From Rhodoplanes sp963724735 (GTDB taxonomy: Bacteria > Pseudomonadota > Alphaproteobacteria > Rhizobiales > Xanthobacteraceae): a stretch of DNA of 64,000 bases. Numbering within the stretch: the first letter of the stretch is position 1; the number at the start of each line of letters is the position of its first letter. Made by a program: the position numbers and the translations under genes. Positions 1 to 8,548 of this stretch are shown here, piece after piece. The stretch lies in contig CAVRVX010000026.1 in NCBI GenBank assembly GCA_963724735.1, positions 1 through 64,000 of the forward strand, read 5' to 3'. The notes beneath the pieces are model-generated. The model worked only from the letters and a program-made list of their open reading frames with translations. It searched no databases and had not been told where the DNA came from.

Positions 1-241
1 CGGCCAACGGCGAAAGCAGGCGGAACGGCGCCTTGAGCGTTGCATGGAATCCATAAACGCGCGGCTCGCGCGTGAGCGCGGCCAACTCGGCGGGACCTAT
101 TCCGGGCAAAGGAGGCGGCGCAGGCTCTTCGCCGGAATAGCAATCATAGCCCAGAACCGCCCGGCCGAACCGGAACAGCGGGTGATAGTCGGCGGGCACG
201 AAATAGACCGCGTAGCGGGGTCGAAAATCACACGTATCCAT
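1..241 (-). CDS. DUF1045 (2H phosphodiesterase-like) protein, 3' part outside window
   Basis: The reverse strand reads from an ATG at 241 off the left edge without a stop. The N-terminus carries RYAVYFVP near residue 9 and YGFHATLKAPFRL near residue 60, which is the hallmark start of the DUF1045 family; HATL is the first of the two HxT/S motifs of the 2H phosphodiesterase fold. Family members often sit in phosphonate-metabolism clusters, but no phn gene is visible here, so the substrate is unknown. It lies 87 bp downstream of the quinone oxidoreductase on the same strand. The second 2H motif falls outside the window. Confidence 0.8.
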   Translation of the reverse strand, partial: MDTCDFRPRYAVYFVPADYHPLFRFGRAVLGYDCYSGEEPAPPPLPGIGPAELAALTREPRVYGFHATLKAPFRLLSPLA

Positions 242-328
242 CGATGCAATAGCCTGCGTAAAGCCGTGCGAGCGCGGCGTTGCGCACCGTTCCGGGGCGG
301 CAATCGAAGAGCGGGCCGAGATCCGCGC

Positions 329-1309
329 CTAACCGGTTTTGACAATCACCTTGCCGGTCGTGCCGCGGTCGCCAAGCGCCGCAAGCGCCTTCGGAAGTTC
401 GTCGAACGCGAAAACGGCCCCGACATGCGGACGAATTGCTCCGCCTGCCGCGAGTGTGGAAAGCTGCTCGGTCAGGCGGGCGAGCACCTCATGATCATGC
501 GTATAATCCCAGTAGACGCCGATCGCGGAAAGACGCCGCAGCATGAGGCGGTTCGCAGGGATTTGCGGTATTTCGCCCGAGCTGAAGCCGACGATCAACA
601 GCCGCCCGCCCCAAGCGAGAAGGCGTATCGAATCCATGGTGAACTCGCCGCCGACCGAATCGACGACGATACTGACGCCTCGACCGATGGTGATCGCCCG
701 CACTTGGTCGATCAGCGGTCCACGGCGATAGTCGACCGCGATGTCGGCGCCATGCGCCTGCGCTAGCGCGCACTTGTCGGCGCCGCCCGCCGCCGCGATG
801 ACGAACGCCCCGAAGTGTTTCGCCACTTCGACCATCGCCAATCCGGTTCCGCCGGCGGCCGCAAGCACGAGCACGGTGTCGCCCGGCGAAACCATCGTGC
901 TATCGGCAAGCGCAACGAGCGCGGTCGTGTAGGCGATCGGCAGCGCCGCCGCTGCTTCGGGCGAAAAGCCCGCCGGAACGCGCATGGCCATGTCGCCCTT
1001 GACGATCGCGTAGTCGGCGAACCCGCCGCAGATCACCTTGCTCGCGATGCGCTCGCCCTCGGCGAAGGTCGTTCCCGGCCCCGCCGCTACGACCGTTCCG
1101 GCCAGCTCCTGGCCCGCGATGAAGGGGCGCTCGGGCTTCACCTGATAGCGGTCGTTGAGCATCAAGATGTCGGCGTAATTCAAGGCGGCCGCATCGACCC
1201 GCACCAAGAGCTCGCCGGCCTTGGGTTCAGGGCAAGGCGCTTCGCCAGGCTCGAGGCCGGCGAGGCCCTTCGTATTCGAGCGCCAGGCTCGCATTGTTTT
1301 TATTGTCAT
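329..1309 (-). CDS. Zinc-free NADPH:quinone oxidoreductase (MDR superfamily)
   Basis: 326 residues, the usual length for the quinone oxidoreductase branch of medium-chain dehydrogenases. The N-terminal GroES-like domain contains AALNYADILML around residue 45, and the Rossmann domain has the AAAGGTG nucleotide loop at about 150-156. The structural-zinc cysteine cluster of alcohol dehydrogenases is absent, which fits NADPH-dependent reduction of quinones or enones. A GGTGA-like ribosome site precedes the ATG at 1309. It lies 171 bp downstream of the Rrf2 gene on the same strand. The physiological acceptor cannot be read from sequence. Confidence 0.9.
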   Translation of the reverse strand: MTIKTMRAWRSNTKGLAGLEPGEAPCPEPKAGELLVRVDAAALNYADILMLNDRYQVKPERPFIAGQELAGTVVAAGPGTTFAEGERIASKVICGGFADYAIVKGDMAMRVPAGFSPEAAAALPIAYTTALVALADSTMVSPGDTVLVLAAAGGTGLAMVEVAKHFGAFVIAAAGGADKCALAQAHGADIAVDYRRGPLIDQVRAITIGRGVSIVVDSVGGEFTMDSIRLLAWGGRLLIVGFSSGEIPQIPANRLMLRRLSAIGVYWDYTHDHEVLARLTEQLSTLAAGGAIRPHVGAVFAFDELPKALAALGDRGTTGKVIVKTG

Positions 1310-1480
1310 GGGATTTCACCATTCTGCGCCGCCGCGCAACGCGGCGCATCGTCCGTCGATGGCGCGGCTTAGAGGCTTTCAGGCCGCATGTTAATCCGAC
1401 CTTGGTGGGGTTCGCGTCTTCGTTTGATGCAAAGGAGAAAGCCGGCGCAGCCCGGACCTTCGACAACTCTTGGAACCGGC

Positions 1481-1933
1481 CTAGGCTTTCGATAATTCCC
1501 GCGCCTCCGCGGCGGGCTTTGCCTGCCGATGCTGGCGCTCGATCAAGCTGAGCAGCGTTGCGATGGTGATCGATCCAAGGGTCGCGCGGGCGATGTCGTC
1601 GATCTCGCCGAGGACTTCGCGCAATGTCGCCCCTTCCGGCGTGTTCGCGCCCGGCGCTCCGTCGTCGTCGCGGGTGCCGAAATTCTCGAACAGCTGAATG
1701 ATGTCGAGGAGCGTCGTCCGCCGCGTATTGCCGATGAACTGATAGCCTCCGCCGGCCCCGCGCACGGAGCGCACCAGCGCGGCGCGCCCCAACACGTGCA
1801 TCACCTTGGCGAGGTGGTGGCTGGACACGCCGTATTTCTCGCCGATCTCGCCCACAGAGAGCTGGCGCTCAGGGTTCGCCGCAAGCTCGAGCACGGCGAA
1901 GATGGCAAGGCGACTGGCGATCTGCAGGTTCAT
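1481..1933 (-). CDS. Rrf2-family regulator without cysteines (BadM-like)
   Basis: 150 residues with the Rrf2 winged helix: SVGEIGEKYGVSSHHLAKVMHVL forms the HTH at about residues 26-48, followed by the wing GAGGGYQ near 62. The protein has no cysteine at all, so it cannot bind the Fe-S cluster that IscR, NsrR or RirA use; it must sense something else. In Rhodopseudomonas, BadM is an Rrf2 repressor of anaerobic benzoate genes and is encoded near a GNAT enzyme (BadL). The same pairing is seen here, with a GNAT gene 49 bp upstream and a benzoate-CoA-ligase-like gene 8.5 kb away. The BadM assignment is inference. Confidence 0.85.
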   Translation of the reverse strand: MNLQIASRLAIFAVLELAANPERQLSVGEIGEKYGVSSHHLAKVMHVLGRAALVRSVRGAGGGYQFIGNTRRTTLLDIIQLFENFGTRDDDGAPGANTPEGATLREVLGEIDDIARATLGSITIATLLSLIERQHRQAKPAAEARELSKA

Positions 1934-1982
1934 TGGTCCTGTCCGTCGATTCCGGCCGCGGGGAACGCGGCCGCCTGCCTCC

Positions 1983-2459
1983 TCAGCGGAGGTCCTTTTC
2001 CAGTTGAATATAGGGTCCCGCCATCATCCCTTCACCGCGAAAAAACAGAGAATGCAGCCGGTTGTCGCGCGCCACCATGGTGCGCATCTTGCTCATTCCC
2101 GCCTGCTTGAACTTCTCCGACATGGCGAGGAAGAGCTGCTCGCCCACCCCGAGCAGCCGGGCGTCGGGGTCGACCGACAAGGCGAACACCCATCCGCAAG
2201 GTTCCGACCCGAATTCCCAGGCCCTGATCTCGCCGATGATGAAGCCGAGCACGCGCCGTCCGACATTCCGCTTGGCGGGCACCGCCACCAGGAAGAATCG
2301 CTCGTTCGGTCGGGTCCGGCCGTAGCGCTCATAGGCCTGTCGCCAATAGTCCGCCTTGGCCAAGCCGGTGATGCGCTGGTCGAGGGCGATCACCTGCGGG
2401 ATGTCGGTCGCCCGCACGGCGCGAATCGTCAGCGCATCCTGATCGTCATTCGCCTTCAT
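1983..2459 (-). CDS. GNAT N-acetyltransferase (BadL-like by context)
   Basis: 158 residues with a complete GNAT fold: an N-terminal TIRAVRATDIPQVIALD strand-helix, and motif A at about residues 97-110 (VDPDARLLGVGEQLF) containing the acetyl-CoA pyrophosphate loop L-G-V-G. Same strand and directly upstream of the cysteine-less Rrf2 gene, so probably co-transcribed. In Rhodopseudomonas palustris the GNAT enzyme BadL is reported to acetylate aminobenzoates to make the ligand of BadM. A similar effector-making enzyme plus sensor pair is plausible here but unproven. Confidence 0.85.
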   Translation of the reverse strand: MKANDDQDALTIRAVRATDIPQVIALDQRITGLAKADYWRQAYERYGRTRPNERFFLVAVPAKRNVGRRVLGFIIGEIRAWEFGSEPCGWVFALSVDPDARLLGVGEQLFLAMSEKFKQAGMSKMRTMVARDNRLHSLFFRGEGMMAGPYIQLEKDLR

Positions 2460-2679
2460 TCTGCGACCTCGGCCGAGCCCATTCCTGACGCTTGCAACCC
2501 TCGTGCTAGGGGTTCACGCGAGCGAAAGCAGCAATCTGGCGTTGGGTTCCGACTGTAGCCGAGAGGACGGTATCCCTGGCAAGGGGCAAATTCCTTTTAT
2601 CGTTGGACAAATGTCCTCGCCTCGGGGCTGGCGGGGTCGGAGAGGGTCGCGCCGCCGAGGCGAATATTGGCGCTCTCTC

Positions 2680-3507
2680 CTACGGTCCGACCAGCCGCTC
2701 AGCGAAGAGGGCCATGGTCTTGCGGTAGATCACCGCCCGGTTCCACTCGCGCATCACCTCGAAATTCTCGGAGCCCTCGGAAAACGGGGCGCCCGCGCGC
2801 CAGCCATTGACCTTCAGGAGATTGGCGGTGGAGGCGAGCACGTCCGGCACGCTGTGGCGCAGATCGACATGGCCGTCGCCATCGTAGTCGACGCCGTACT
2901 TGATATACGACGAGGGCAGGAACTGGGTCTGCCCGATCTCGCCGGCATAGGCGCCGATCAGGTCGCGCAGCGGGAGGTCGCCGCGCTGCAGGATCTGCAA
3001 GGCGGCGAGAAGCTCGCGCTGGAACAGCTCGGTGCGACGGCAGTCATGCGCAAGCGTCGCAATCGTACGGACGACCGGCAGCTTGCCCATGTCGCCGGTC
3101 CCGTTGTCGCTTTCGAGCGTCCAGATCGCCATGATCAGCGTCGAAGGCACGCCGAATTGCCGCTCGATGCGCGAGAGCAGGGCCGCATGCCGCTGCATCA
3201 GCTTATTGGCGCGGTTGATGCGGGCGGGAACGATGCGCGTGGCGGCATATTCCTCGAAGGTCTTGCGAAAGGTGCCGCGCTGGCGGCGGTCGAAGGCAAG
3301 CACCGCCGGGTCCGGGCTGACGCCGGCGAACGCCTGGTCGATCACTACTCGCGAGACGCCTGCGGCCTGGGCCTCGCGCCCCATCTCCGATAGAAAGGCA
3401 AAAAAATCGCCGCCGCACTTCGCGGCATGCGCCGGGGCGACGGGGCCGAGCGGGCCCAGGATTGCGACGAGCGTGCACAGGAAAGCCGCAACCAGGCGCG
3501 CGATCAT
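2680..3507 (-). CDS. Lytic murein transglycosylase, MltB type
   Basis: Starting at the ATG at 3507 gives 275 residues with a hydrophobic signal peptide (about residues 1-29, ending APAHA-A). The catalytic domain carries TLESDNG with the presumed catalytic Glu near residue 132, then GEIGQTQFLPSSY and the DYDGDGH calcium-loop-like segment typical of MltB. It cleaves the MurNAc-GlcNAc bond of peptidoglycan in the periplasm to leave 1,6-anhydro ends. An upstream in-frame ATG at 3618 would place 37 unrelated residues before the signal peptide, so the later start is chosen. No lipobox cysteine is seen, so it is probably soluble. Confidence 0.92.
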   Translation of the reverse strand: MIARLVAAFLCTLVAILGPLGPVAPAHAAKCGGDFFAFLSEMGREAQAAGVSRVVIDQAFAGVSPDPAVLAFDRRQRGTFRKTFEEYAATRIVPARINRANKLMQRHAALLSRIERQFGVPSTLIMAIWTLESDNGTGDMGKLPVVRTIATLAHDCRRTELFQRELLAALQILQRGDLPLRDLIGAYAGEIGQTQFLPSSYIKYGVDYDGDGHVDLRHSVPDVLASTANLLKVNGWRAGAPFSEGSENFEVMREWNRAVIYRKTMALFAERLVGP

Positions 3508-3701
3508 GCGGATCCTCGTCCTAATCGAATTGCTGGGCCGACATTGGCACGTGGCGAAGGAGGGCGGAAGCAAGGCCCCGTCCTCCGCCGCCATTGCCGA
3601 TTTGAACCGGCGATCCATTTCTCTCGATGAGCGTTATATGGATGTGCGGGCCGCGCCCAGGGCCGCGCCCGCGGATGCGGAACCGGCGAGGGTCGAGCCC
3701 C

Positions 3702-4049
3702 ATGGCTGCATCGCAAAGGCCGATCGTCCGGGCGCCGCTGCTGCGGCTGCTCGCGATCAACCTCGCCGCCGGCGCAGGACTGGCGGCGTTGCTGCTTTTC
3801 GGCCTGCTCGCGCTCGATCCACATGGCCTGCGTGGCCTGATCCTGGCGGACCATTCGCCCGCGACCGCGATTGGGCTGTTGCTGTTCGGCCTGTTCATTA
3901 CCTTCGGCAGCGCGGCGATGGGCACCGCCATTATGGCGCTCGGCGGCAGGGACGACGGTGGAAGTGGCGAGGGCCGAGACGATGGTCGCCGCCGCGATGT
4001 TGAACCCACGAACGACAATCGCCCCGCCGTACGGGTGCGCGCGCGATAA
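3702..4049 (+). CDS. Small protein with two membrane segments, function unknown
   Basis: The ATG at 3702 gives 115 residues. Two hydrophobic stretches, LLRLLAINLAAGAGLAALLLFGLLAL (about 12-38) and AIGLLLFGLFITFGSAAMGTAIMAL (about 55-80), are followed by a charged Gly/Asp/Arg tail. An upstream in-frame ATG at 3627 would add a Pro/Arg-rich leader and is less likely. Divergent from the lytic transglycosylase gene. Similar short two-helix proteins are common as hypotheticals in this order; no function can be given. Confidence 0.6.
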   Translation: MAASQRPIVRAPLLRLLAINLAAGAGLAALLLFGLLALDPHGLRGLILADHSPATAIGLLLFGLFITFGSAAMGTAIMALGGRDDGGSGEGRDDGRRRDVEPTNDNRPAVRVRAR

Positions 4050-4689
4050 TCTATTGCGACCATGGCCGGCGCGCCGATAGGCCGGGTGACGACAAGCCTG
4101 CGCCGGCGCGCATGACCGTATCGCGCCGGTCGAAGGCCAAGCGCAGCAAAATCCGGGTCATCTCCACCGTCCTGAGCCACGGTCAGCCATCTCCGTTCTC
4201 GCGGCGCGGAGGCGCCCGAGGTTTGCCGCAAGGTCCCCCCGCCAATGCGAGGGCGCGCGGAACGCCGGGGCCGAAAACCCCGCAGCCCTGTGTGCAGTTG
4301 GGTAAGGCACACAGGCGATAGTCGCCGCAGGATTTGCCGGATGCGCCGGCGTCCCGCGCGCGGTGTTTGAGGCTTGCTCCGCATGGCCCCGGTGGACTCG
4401 ACCGTTGATATCCACCGCTCGCGGGCTCAAACGAGGCCTGTCGGCGATCTGACCACGCCCGGCCTCACCGCCAGTGGAGCCACAGTGGCGCGCGGTGGCG
4501 CGCGCCGGACGCATGCGGCTTGGGCCGCCGATGCAGCGCGCGCGTTAATCGCCCCGCACCGGCCACCGCCGCCCGCCCCGCGCCTCGTGACGCTCGCGAA
4601 ACGCCCCTCGCGGTGGGGACGGGCTGCCTAGGAATTTATTCATGGATTGGGGCGGCAGTGTGGCGGAGACGGCCAGCTCCCTACGAGCT
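4050..4689. other. Gene-free stretch
   Basis: About 640 bases, very GC-rich. Open frames exist on both strands but none has a recognisable protein, a ribosome site or a codon pattern that stands out from its antisense. I see no gene here. Confidence 0.5.
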
Positions 4690-4792
4690 TTTCCCCTCCC
4701 TCATGGTGAAGAGCCGTGCGAAGCACGGCGTCTCGAACCATGCATCCTTCGAGACGCCGACCTGCGGTCGGCTCCTCAGGATGAGGCGTGCA
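4690..4792. repeat. Hairpin-rich dispersed repeat
   Basis: Contains nested inverted repeats: GCCGTGC/GCACGGC around a GAA loop near 4713-4730 and GCCGACC/GGTCGGC near 4757-4775, joined by matching GTCTCGA/TCGAGAC arms. This arrangement is familiar from intergenic repeats in Bradyrhizobium and relatives. Together the arms could fold into a large cruciform or RNA stem. Confidence 0.6.
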
Positions 4793-4837
4793 GGCGATCG
4801 TTTTGCGCGATCAGGCCACTTCCGGCCGGGCCGGTCC

Positions 4838-4922
4838 GTAGCCCGCATGAAGCGAAGCGAAATGTGGGATTTACCCGCACCGAAGACGAAGACCCGGATT
4901 TTGCTCCGCTCATCCGGGCTAC
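4838..4922. repeat. REP-like palindromic repeat, diverged copy
   Basis: Begins GTAGCCC and ends GGGCTAC with internal GAAGCGAAG and GACCCGGAT segments. It is a diverged copy of the element at 6021-6106 and shares its whole layout. It lies just past the 3' end of the DUF1801 gene. Confidence 0.7.
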
Positions 4923-4925
4923 GTG

Positions 4926-5399
4926 CTACCCGCGCTTTGGTCGCTTCTGAGAGCGGACGGGGCGAGCGGCAGCTTGCGCCGACGTGTTCAGCGCCACGGC
5001 GGCGCGAATGAGCGCCTTCAACGCCCTTTCATCAATCTTGTCGCCCTCATGGATATCGATGGCGCGCCTCACGTTGCCCTCGAGGCTGGCGTTGAAGAGG
5101 CCTGAAGGGTCCTCCAACGAGGCGCCATGGGCGAAGGTCATCTTCACGACAGTCTTGTACGTCTCGCCGGTGCAGATCATTCCCGCGTGCGACCACACCG
5201 GAACCCCTCGCCACTTCCACTCCTCCACCACCTCGGGGTCGGCCTCTTTGATGAGCATTCGGACCCGAGCGAGCGTCTCGCCCCGCCAATCACCCAGCTC
5301 CTTGACCCTCGCATCGATCAGCTGAGAGGGAGAGTCTCCTCCTTTTCCTTCCTGCGAGCCGCTCTTGCTCTTCTTCATGGTTGTTGTGGCTTTCTTCAT
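4926..5399 (-). CDS. DUF1801 protein
   Basis: 157 residues from the ATG at 5399. After a Lys/Ser-rich leader it shows the DUF1801 core: LARVRMLIKEADPEVVEEWKW, GVPVWSHAGMICTGETYK and VKMTFAHGASL, in the usual order and spacing. The family has a YdhG-like fold and is found in many bacteria, often next to SRPBCC or glyoxalase-like proteins, without a settled function. A TTG 48 bases upstream could also start it. Divergent from the SRPBCC gene 175 bp away. Confidence 0.85.
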   Translation of the reverse strand: MKKATTTMKKSKSGSQEGKGGDSPSQLIDARVKELGDWRGETLARVRMLIKEADPEVVEEWKWRGVPVWSHAGMICTGETYKTVVKMTFAHGASLEDPSGLFNASLEGNVRRAIDIHEGDKIDERALKALIRAAVALNTSAQAAARPVRSQKRPKRG

Positions 5400-5573
5400 G
5401 GTAGTACCAGACCCCTTGCCACCTTTGGTCGCTGCGTTCAACTCCAACTGATAGACCTATGCTTCTTCGGGAATGGACCTGGACCGAACGCCCGCGCGTT
5501 TAAAGGGTCGGGGCGAAAGATATGAGGTCGCGATCCGTTGCGTTGTCGGAGCGCCTGCTCAGGAGAAACAGCC

Positions 5574-6017
5574 ATGCCCAATACCGTTCGATTGCACCGC
5601 GTCCTGGCAACGAAGCCCGATAAGGTCTATCGCGCCTTCATCGAGGCAGACGCCATGGCGAAGTGGCTGCCGCCCAACGGCTTTACCTGCACCGTGCATC
5701 ATCTCGACGCGAAAGTCGGCGGCACCTACAGGATGTCATTCCGCAATTTCACTACGGGCAAGAGCCATTCTTTCGGCGGAAAATATGTCGAACTCGTGCC
5801 CGGCGAGCGTTTGCGCTACACGGACAGATTCGAGGATCCCAATTTGCCGGGCGAAATCCAGGTGACGGTGGCGCTCAAGCAAGTATCCGTCGGCACCGAG
5901 CTGAACATCGTGCAGGAAGGTCTTCCCGACGCCATTCCGGTGGAAGCGTGCTATCTCGGCTGGCAGGATTCGTTGCGAAACCTCGCCAGCGTCGTCGAGC
6001 CCGAAATCAATCAATAG
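5574..6017 (+). CDS. SRPBCC / AHSA1-type ligand-binding protein
   Basis: 147 residues from the ATG at 5574, which has AGGAG eight bases upstream. The sequence follows the AHSA1 branch of START-like proteins: LATKPDKVYRAFIEADAMAKWLPP at the start, VGGTYRMSF, a GERLRYTDRFEDPNLPGE segment and a C-terminal GWQDSLRNLASVVE helix. Such small helix-grip proteins bind hydrophobic ligands or act as stress-related partners; the ligand is unknown. Its stop is followed directly by a REP-like repeat. Confidence 0.88.
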   Translation: MPNTVRLHRVLATKPDKVYRAFIEADAMAKWLPPNGFTCTVHHLDAKVGGTYRMSFRNFTTGKSHSFGGKYVELVPGERLRYTDRFEDPNLPGEIQVTVALKQVSVGTELNIVQEGLPDAIPVEACYLGWQDSLRNLASVVEPEINQ

Positions 6018-6020
6018 CCC

Positions 6021-6106
6021 GTAGCCCGGATGGAGCGAAGCGAAATCCGGGATTTACCCGCACCGGAGATGAAGACCCGGATTGCGCTTCGCTCCATCCG
6101 GGCTAC
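6021..6106. repeat. REP-like palindromic repeat (reference copy)
   Basis: Long inverted repeat: GTAGCCCGGATGGAGCGAAG at one end and its complement CTTCGCTCCATCCGGGCTAC at the other, enclosing a 45-base centre. It lies three bases past the SRPBCC stop codon. Other copies or half copies are at 4838, 8976, 9241 and 9297. It may serve as a terminator or transcript-stabilising stem as well as a mobile REP unit. Confidence 0.8.
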
Positions 6107-6147
6107 TTGCTATATCCTCATCACCGACCGACTTGTGAGTTAGAATT

Positions 6148-6950
6148 ATGCCTGAATGGCTTCCCATGTTCGCGTTGCCGAACATCGAGACACGCAAGCC
6201 GATTGAGGTTGATGGCTTCGCGCTTGTGTCGATCCACGACGAGCGCCTGCAGCAGATGGCGAAGAAGCATCGGCGTTTCGGCAGCTATCTGAAGCAATTC
6301 AAGACAGAGTTTGGCGAACCCATTATCCCGAGCATCTTCATCTGGCGCGACGATGCTCCGCAGGGATATCGGGGTGTAGACGCGATCGCTGGCTTTAGAG
6401 ACGCCATAGCAATGTCAGTCATTCCGCAAAGCTGGGCGAAAGCGCTGCGGTTCGATAACAACTTCGGCATCAAGTACGCCAACTACTTCGCCGTTTACCC
6501 TTGGATGGTCGACAAGAACTATGAAGGCCTAATCACGCGCACCCTGGAGATGCTCGGCTGGCACGAGGTCTCAAAACTGCGGGCGCAATCAATTCCCGCT
6601 CTTTCCCACGCGATTTTGGACAAAAGTCGTCTCGACTGGCCGCTACTCGATGAACTGCATAAACGCTGGCAGTCGTGCTTCAGCACCGACACACCCGACA
6701 CAGAAGACCTAAAGCTCTTTCGCTCGTTGAATATGGCGAACGCAGCGGCGCAGTTGCCTGCCGGCGCCGATGTAACGAACCTTGATATCGGCCGATCAGT
6801 GGCGCTTTGGTCCAGCGCCTTCGAGATCCTGGCGCCCAGAAAATCCGAGGGCTTTAGAAACGTCTACGCGCTGCTGGACAAAATCACGTGGAACTTCACA
6901 CCCTGCAAGGAGCTGAAGTACGAGGCCTATGGTTACTTGCTCGGCACGGC
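6148..6950 (+). pseudogene. 5' part of a probable HEPN-domain gene, cut by IS630 elements
   Basis: Open from ATG 6148; the frame stays coding until about residue 267 (GYLLG), then runs into transposase-derived sequence and stops at 6963. Lower GC than its neighbours. No known N-terminal domain is recognised. The 3' part resumes in good coding sequence at about 8549-8979 and contains the R-x4-H motif RNDFLH followed by G, as in HEPN/Apea-like proteins. The intact gene would have encoded about 400 residues. HEPN proteins are often RNases or toxins in defence systems, but the family name here rests on the motif alone. Confidence 0.65.
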
Positions 6951-7440
6951 TGGCGCAAGCTGATGCCCCGTCCGTTTCATCCCAAGCGGGACCTCGCGGC
7001 GCAAAGCGCGTTTAAAAAAACGGCTTTCCGCGCGGCGTGAGACGCGCCGCGCGGGCGGCGGCGGCCCGTGGTCGTCCCTTGCGGGTCATGTTCGCCGACG
7101 AGGCGCGGTTCGGCCGGATCAACCGCCGCGGCCATGCTGGGCGCCGGCAGGTCAGACCCGCGGTCGCTTCCCAACTCGTTCGCGAGTACATCTATCTGTA
7201 CGGTGCGGTCTGCCCCAAGGACGGGGCGTGCGCCTATTTGGTCATGCCGACGTCGAACACGGAATGCTTCCAGGTTTTCCTCGATTGCTTTCACGAAAAT
7301 TCGCCCGGTCCCATATTCTTCTGGTTCTCGACGGGGCTCCCAACCACCGGTGTCGCGACCTCGTGCTCCCCGACAACATCTCGCTGCTATTCCTTCCGCC
7401 TACTCGCCGGAGCTCAACCCGAAGGAAAATGTCTGGCACG
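6951..7440 (+). mobile_element. Remnant of a first IS630-family element, both ends missing
   Basis: Plus-strand remains of an IS630 transposase: WRKLMPRPFHPK from the end of the first half, a run of seven A at 7013-7019, then VMFADEARFGRIN, a YIYLYGAVCP segment, LVLDGAPNHRC and LPPYSPELNPKENVWH spread over shifting frames, with the last DDE region frameshifted. Neither the N-terminal HTH nor the element's ends are present. It abuts, tail to tail, the second IS630 element. Confidence 0.7.
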
Positions 7441-7991
7441 GCGGGCGATGGACATGACTTTCCAGGGCTGATCGACCAGGGAGTTCCAGGCGTAACAGCA
7501 GTGATCGACAATATCGTCGTAGGATTTGAACACGCGGTTGGAGAGCCAGTTCGCGCGCATGAACTGCCAAATATTTTCCTGGGGATTGAGTTCGGGGGAG
7601 CGCGGCGGGAGCGGCATCAACGAGATGTTCGACGGCGTCTTGAGCGACTTGGCGCCGTGCCAACCGGCCTGGTCGAAGATCAGGATGGCGTGGGCGTGCG
7701 GCGCGACCTTGGCGGCGATGTCGTCGAGATGGAACTGCATGGCCTCGGCGTTGCAGACGGGCAGGACGAGGCCTGAGCCTTTTCCCTGCTCCGGGCAGAC
7801 CGCGCCGAACAGATAGGTCGACTGCGTGCGTTGATCATGCGCAGCGCGCGGGCGTGAGCCGGTTCGCGCCCACCGATAAGTCAGCTTGTTCTTCTGGCCG
7901 ACCCGCATCTCGTCCTGGAACCAGACCTCTATCGGCGTGTCCGGCGGGAGGTTCTGGCGGATGTCCGCGACGCGCGCGGCGAAGTTTTTTT
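7414..7991 (-). CDS. IS630 transposase, DDE half (OrfB)
   Basis: Read in the -1 frame from the A7 run: NFAARVADIRQNLPPDTPIEVWFQDE with the first catalytic Asp, then LIFDQAGWHGAK with the second, and SPELNPQENIWQFMR with the final Glu. An internal ATG at 7908 exists but would lack the first Asp. The last four residues come from neighbouring IS sequence. The DDE triad is complete, so the frameshifted product might still be active in trans. Confidence 0.75.
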
Positions 7992-8548
7992 GAACGCCTC
8001 GATCGCCTCCGGGTCCTGCTTGTAGGCCTGCGGCCGCGCGCTCAGATGCGAGAAGCCGAGCTTGTGCAGGGCGCGGTAGATCGTGTCGTCCGACACCGAG
8101 AGCCCGAACTCCTCATGCAGCCGCATGATCAGGTCGCAAGCCCGCCAGCGCACCACGCCATGGATCGCAGGAACCGGGCCTTCCTCCACGACCTGGGCGA
8201 GAAAGGCCTTGTGCTCAGCCGTGAGCTTGGCCGGCGCGCCCGGCGAGGGAATGTTGATTAGCCTTTCCGGCCCCTGCGCGTTGAACCTGATCACCCAGTC
8301 CCGAAGCGTCTGCCGATCCATCCCGCCAAGGCGCGCCGCCTCCTCGCGCGATGACCCGTCCAGCACCGCCGCGATCGCCAGCAATCGCCGCGCCTGCCCC
8401 GCGTCCTTCGCCCGCTGCGCCAGCCGCCGAACCTCGCCGCTCGTATAGTCCGTCCGCACCGCAATGGCTCGCCCCATGGCAAACGATCCTCCGTTTGCCA
8501 CCGTAAATCATTGCGCAGCTGATTTGGAGCACGTGTCGTGAGTCACTC
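7441..8548 (-). mobile_element. Second IS630-family element, minus strand
   Basis: Carries a two-frame transposase (7929-8477 then 7414-7991) in which the HTH half and the DDE half are joined at seven A. The transposase tail runs into the first element's remnant at about 7440, so this copy has probably lost its own 3' end. The other end lies near 8548, where the HEPN-like gene resumes. Terminal inverted repeats could not be matched, consistent with loss of one end. Confidence 0.75.
7929..8477 (-). CDS. IS630 transposase, N-terminal half (OrfA)
   Basis: About 182 residues from the ATG at 8477 (an ATG at 8501 is also possible). It contains a homeodomain-like HTH: RRLAQRAKDAGQARRLLAIAAVLDG followed by REEAARLGGMDRQTLRDWVIRFN, then a second helix-turn-helix region RLHEEFGLSVSDDTIYRALHKLGF. 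It ends out of frame after EAFKK. The catalytic half is only reached by a -1 shift on the run of seven A at 7985-7991. Confidence 0.8.
   Translation of the reverse strand: MGRAIAVRTDYTSGEVRRLAQRAKDAGQARRLLAIAAVLDGSSREEAARLGGMDRQTLRDWVIRFNAQGPERLINIPSPGAPAKLTAEHKAFLAQVVEEGPVPAIHGVVRWRACDLIMRLHEEFGLSVSDDTIYRALHKLGFSHLSARPQAYKQDPEAIEAFKKTSPRASRTSARTSRRTRR

Noticed and set aside
4642..5011. Overlapping small frames on the plus strand
   Set aside because: They translate the hairpin-rich repeat and the REP-like unit; their residues recur wherever these repeats occur.
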